A DNA stretch of 5,464 bases. It comes from JBFLVQ01 sp040758525 (GTDB lineage Bacteria > Acidobacteriota > Blastocatellia > Chloracidobacteriales > JADJPF01). Made by a program: the position numbers and the translations under genes. This document shows, one piece after another, positions 5,441-5,464 of this stretch (position 1 is its first letter; every line of letters begins with the position of its first letter). Location: the NCBI GenBank assembly GCA_040758525.1, contig JBFLVQ010000646.1, positions 1 through 5,464 on the forward strand, given 5' to 3'. Under the pieces are notes generated by a model. That model saw only the letters and a list, made by a program, of their open reading frames with translations. It did no database searches and was not told the origin of the DNA.

Positions 5441-5464
5441 TACAAAGAAGAGACGCAATCTAGG

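Overview
The window reads as bacterial chromosomal or accessory DNA of moderate GC with five protein-coding genes and some regulatory DNA. No phage, insertion sequence, CRISPR array or RNA gene is visible. The combination of a MerR/thioredoxin-like pair, a sigma-like protein next to a zinc-finger/TPR membrane protein, and a secreted orphan protein recalls Acidobacteriota (Blastocatellia-like) genomes. That taxonomic guess is from memory of gene arrangements only and is weak.

Left block (about 249-1405, minus strand): a MerR-family regulator (889-1347) overlaps by 8 bases an 89-residue thioredoxin-like protein with CPAC, CPSC and CC motifs (627-896). Just downstream lies a separate promoter for a 76-residue secreted cysteine-containing protein (294-524). 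The promoter in front of the regulator and the one in front of the small protein have the same architecture: a CC..GTAC.AT.GTAC..GG-type dyad between a -35-like and a -10-like hexamer with an over-long 20-base spacer. This is the hallmark of MerR-family activated promoters. The three genes therefore look like one small regulon, probably responding to a soft metal or thiol stress. The regulator lacks the first conserved metal-binding cysteine of the MerR/ZntR type, so its inducer is open. A hairpin with a T-rich stretch at 249-277 probably ends the block.

Middle block (1738/1756-4471, plus strand): about 330 bases without a convincing gene precede a 155-residue protein. Its C-terminal two thirds resemble only region 2 of an ECF-type sigma factor, and region 4 is absent. 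It is followed, in the +1 frame and overlapping, by a long single-pass membrane protein. That protein has an N-terminal anti-sigma-type zinc finger (H-x3-C-x2-C), a duplicated 22-residue helical motif, a transmembrane helix and a TPR-rich C-terminal half. It has no ATG or GTG start in a sensible place. A TTG at 2126, an ATT overlapping the upstream stop, or a +1 frameshift are the options. It ends where related proteins, as I recall them, would continue into a CHAT protease-like domain. The pair looks like a reduced or unusual sigma/anti-sigma envelope-sensing module.

Right block (4545-5384, minus strand): a 279-residue secreted protein of unknown function converges on the TPR gene. The 73-base gap between the two genes holds an imperfect 11-bp inverted repeat that may serve as a shared terminator.
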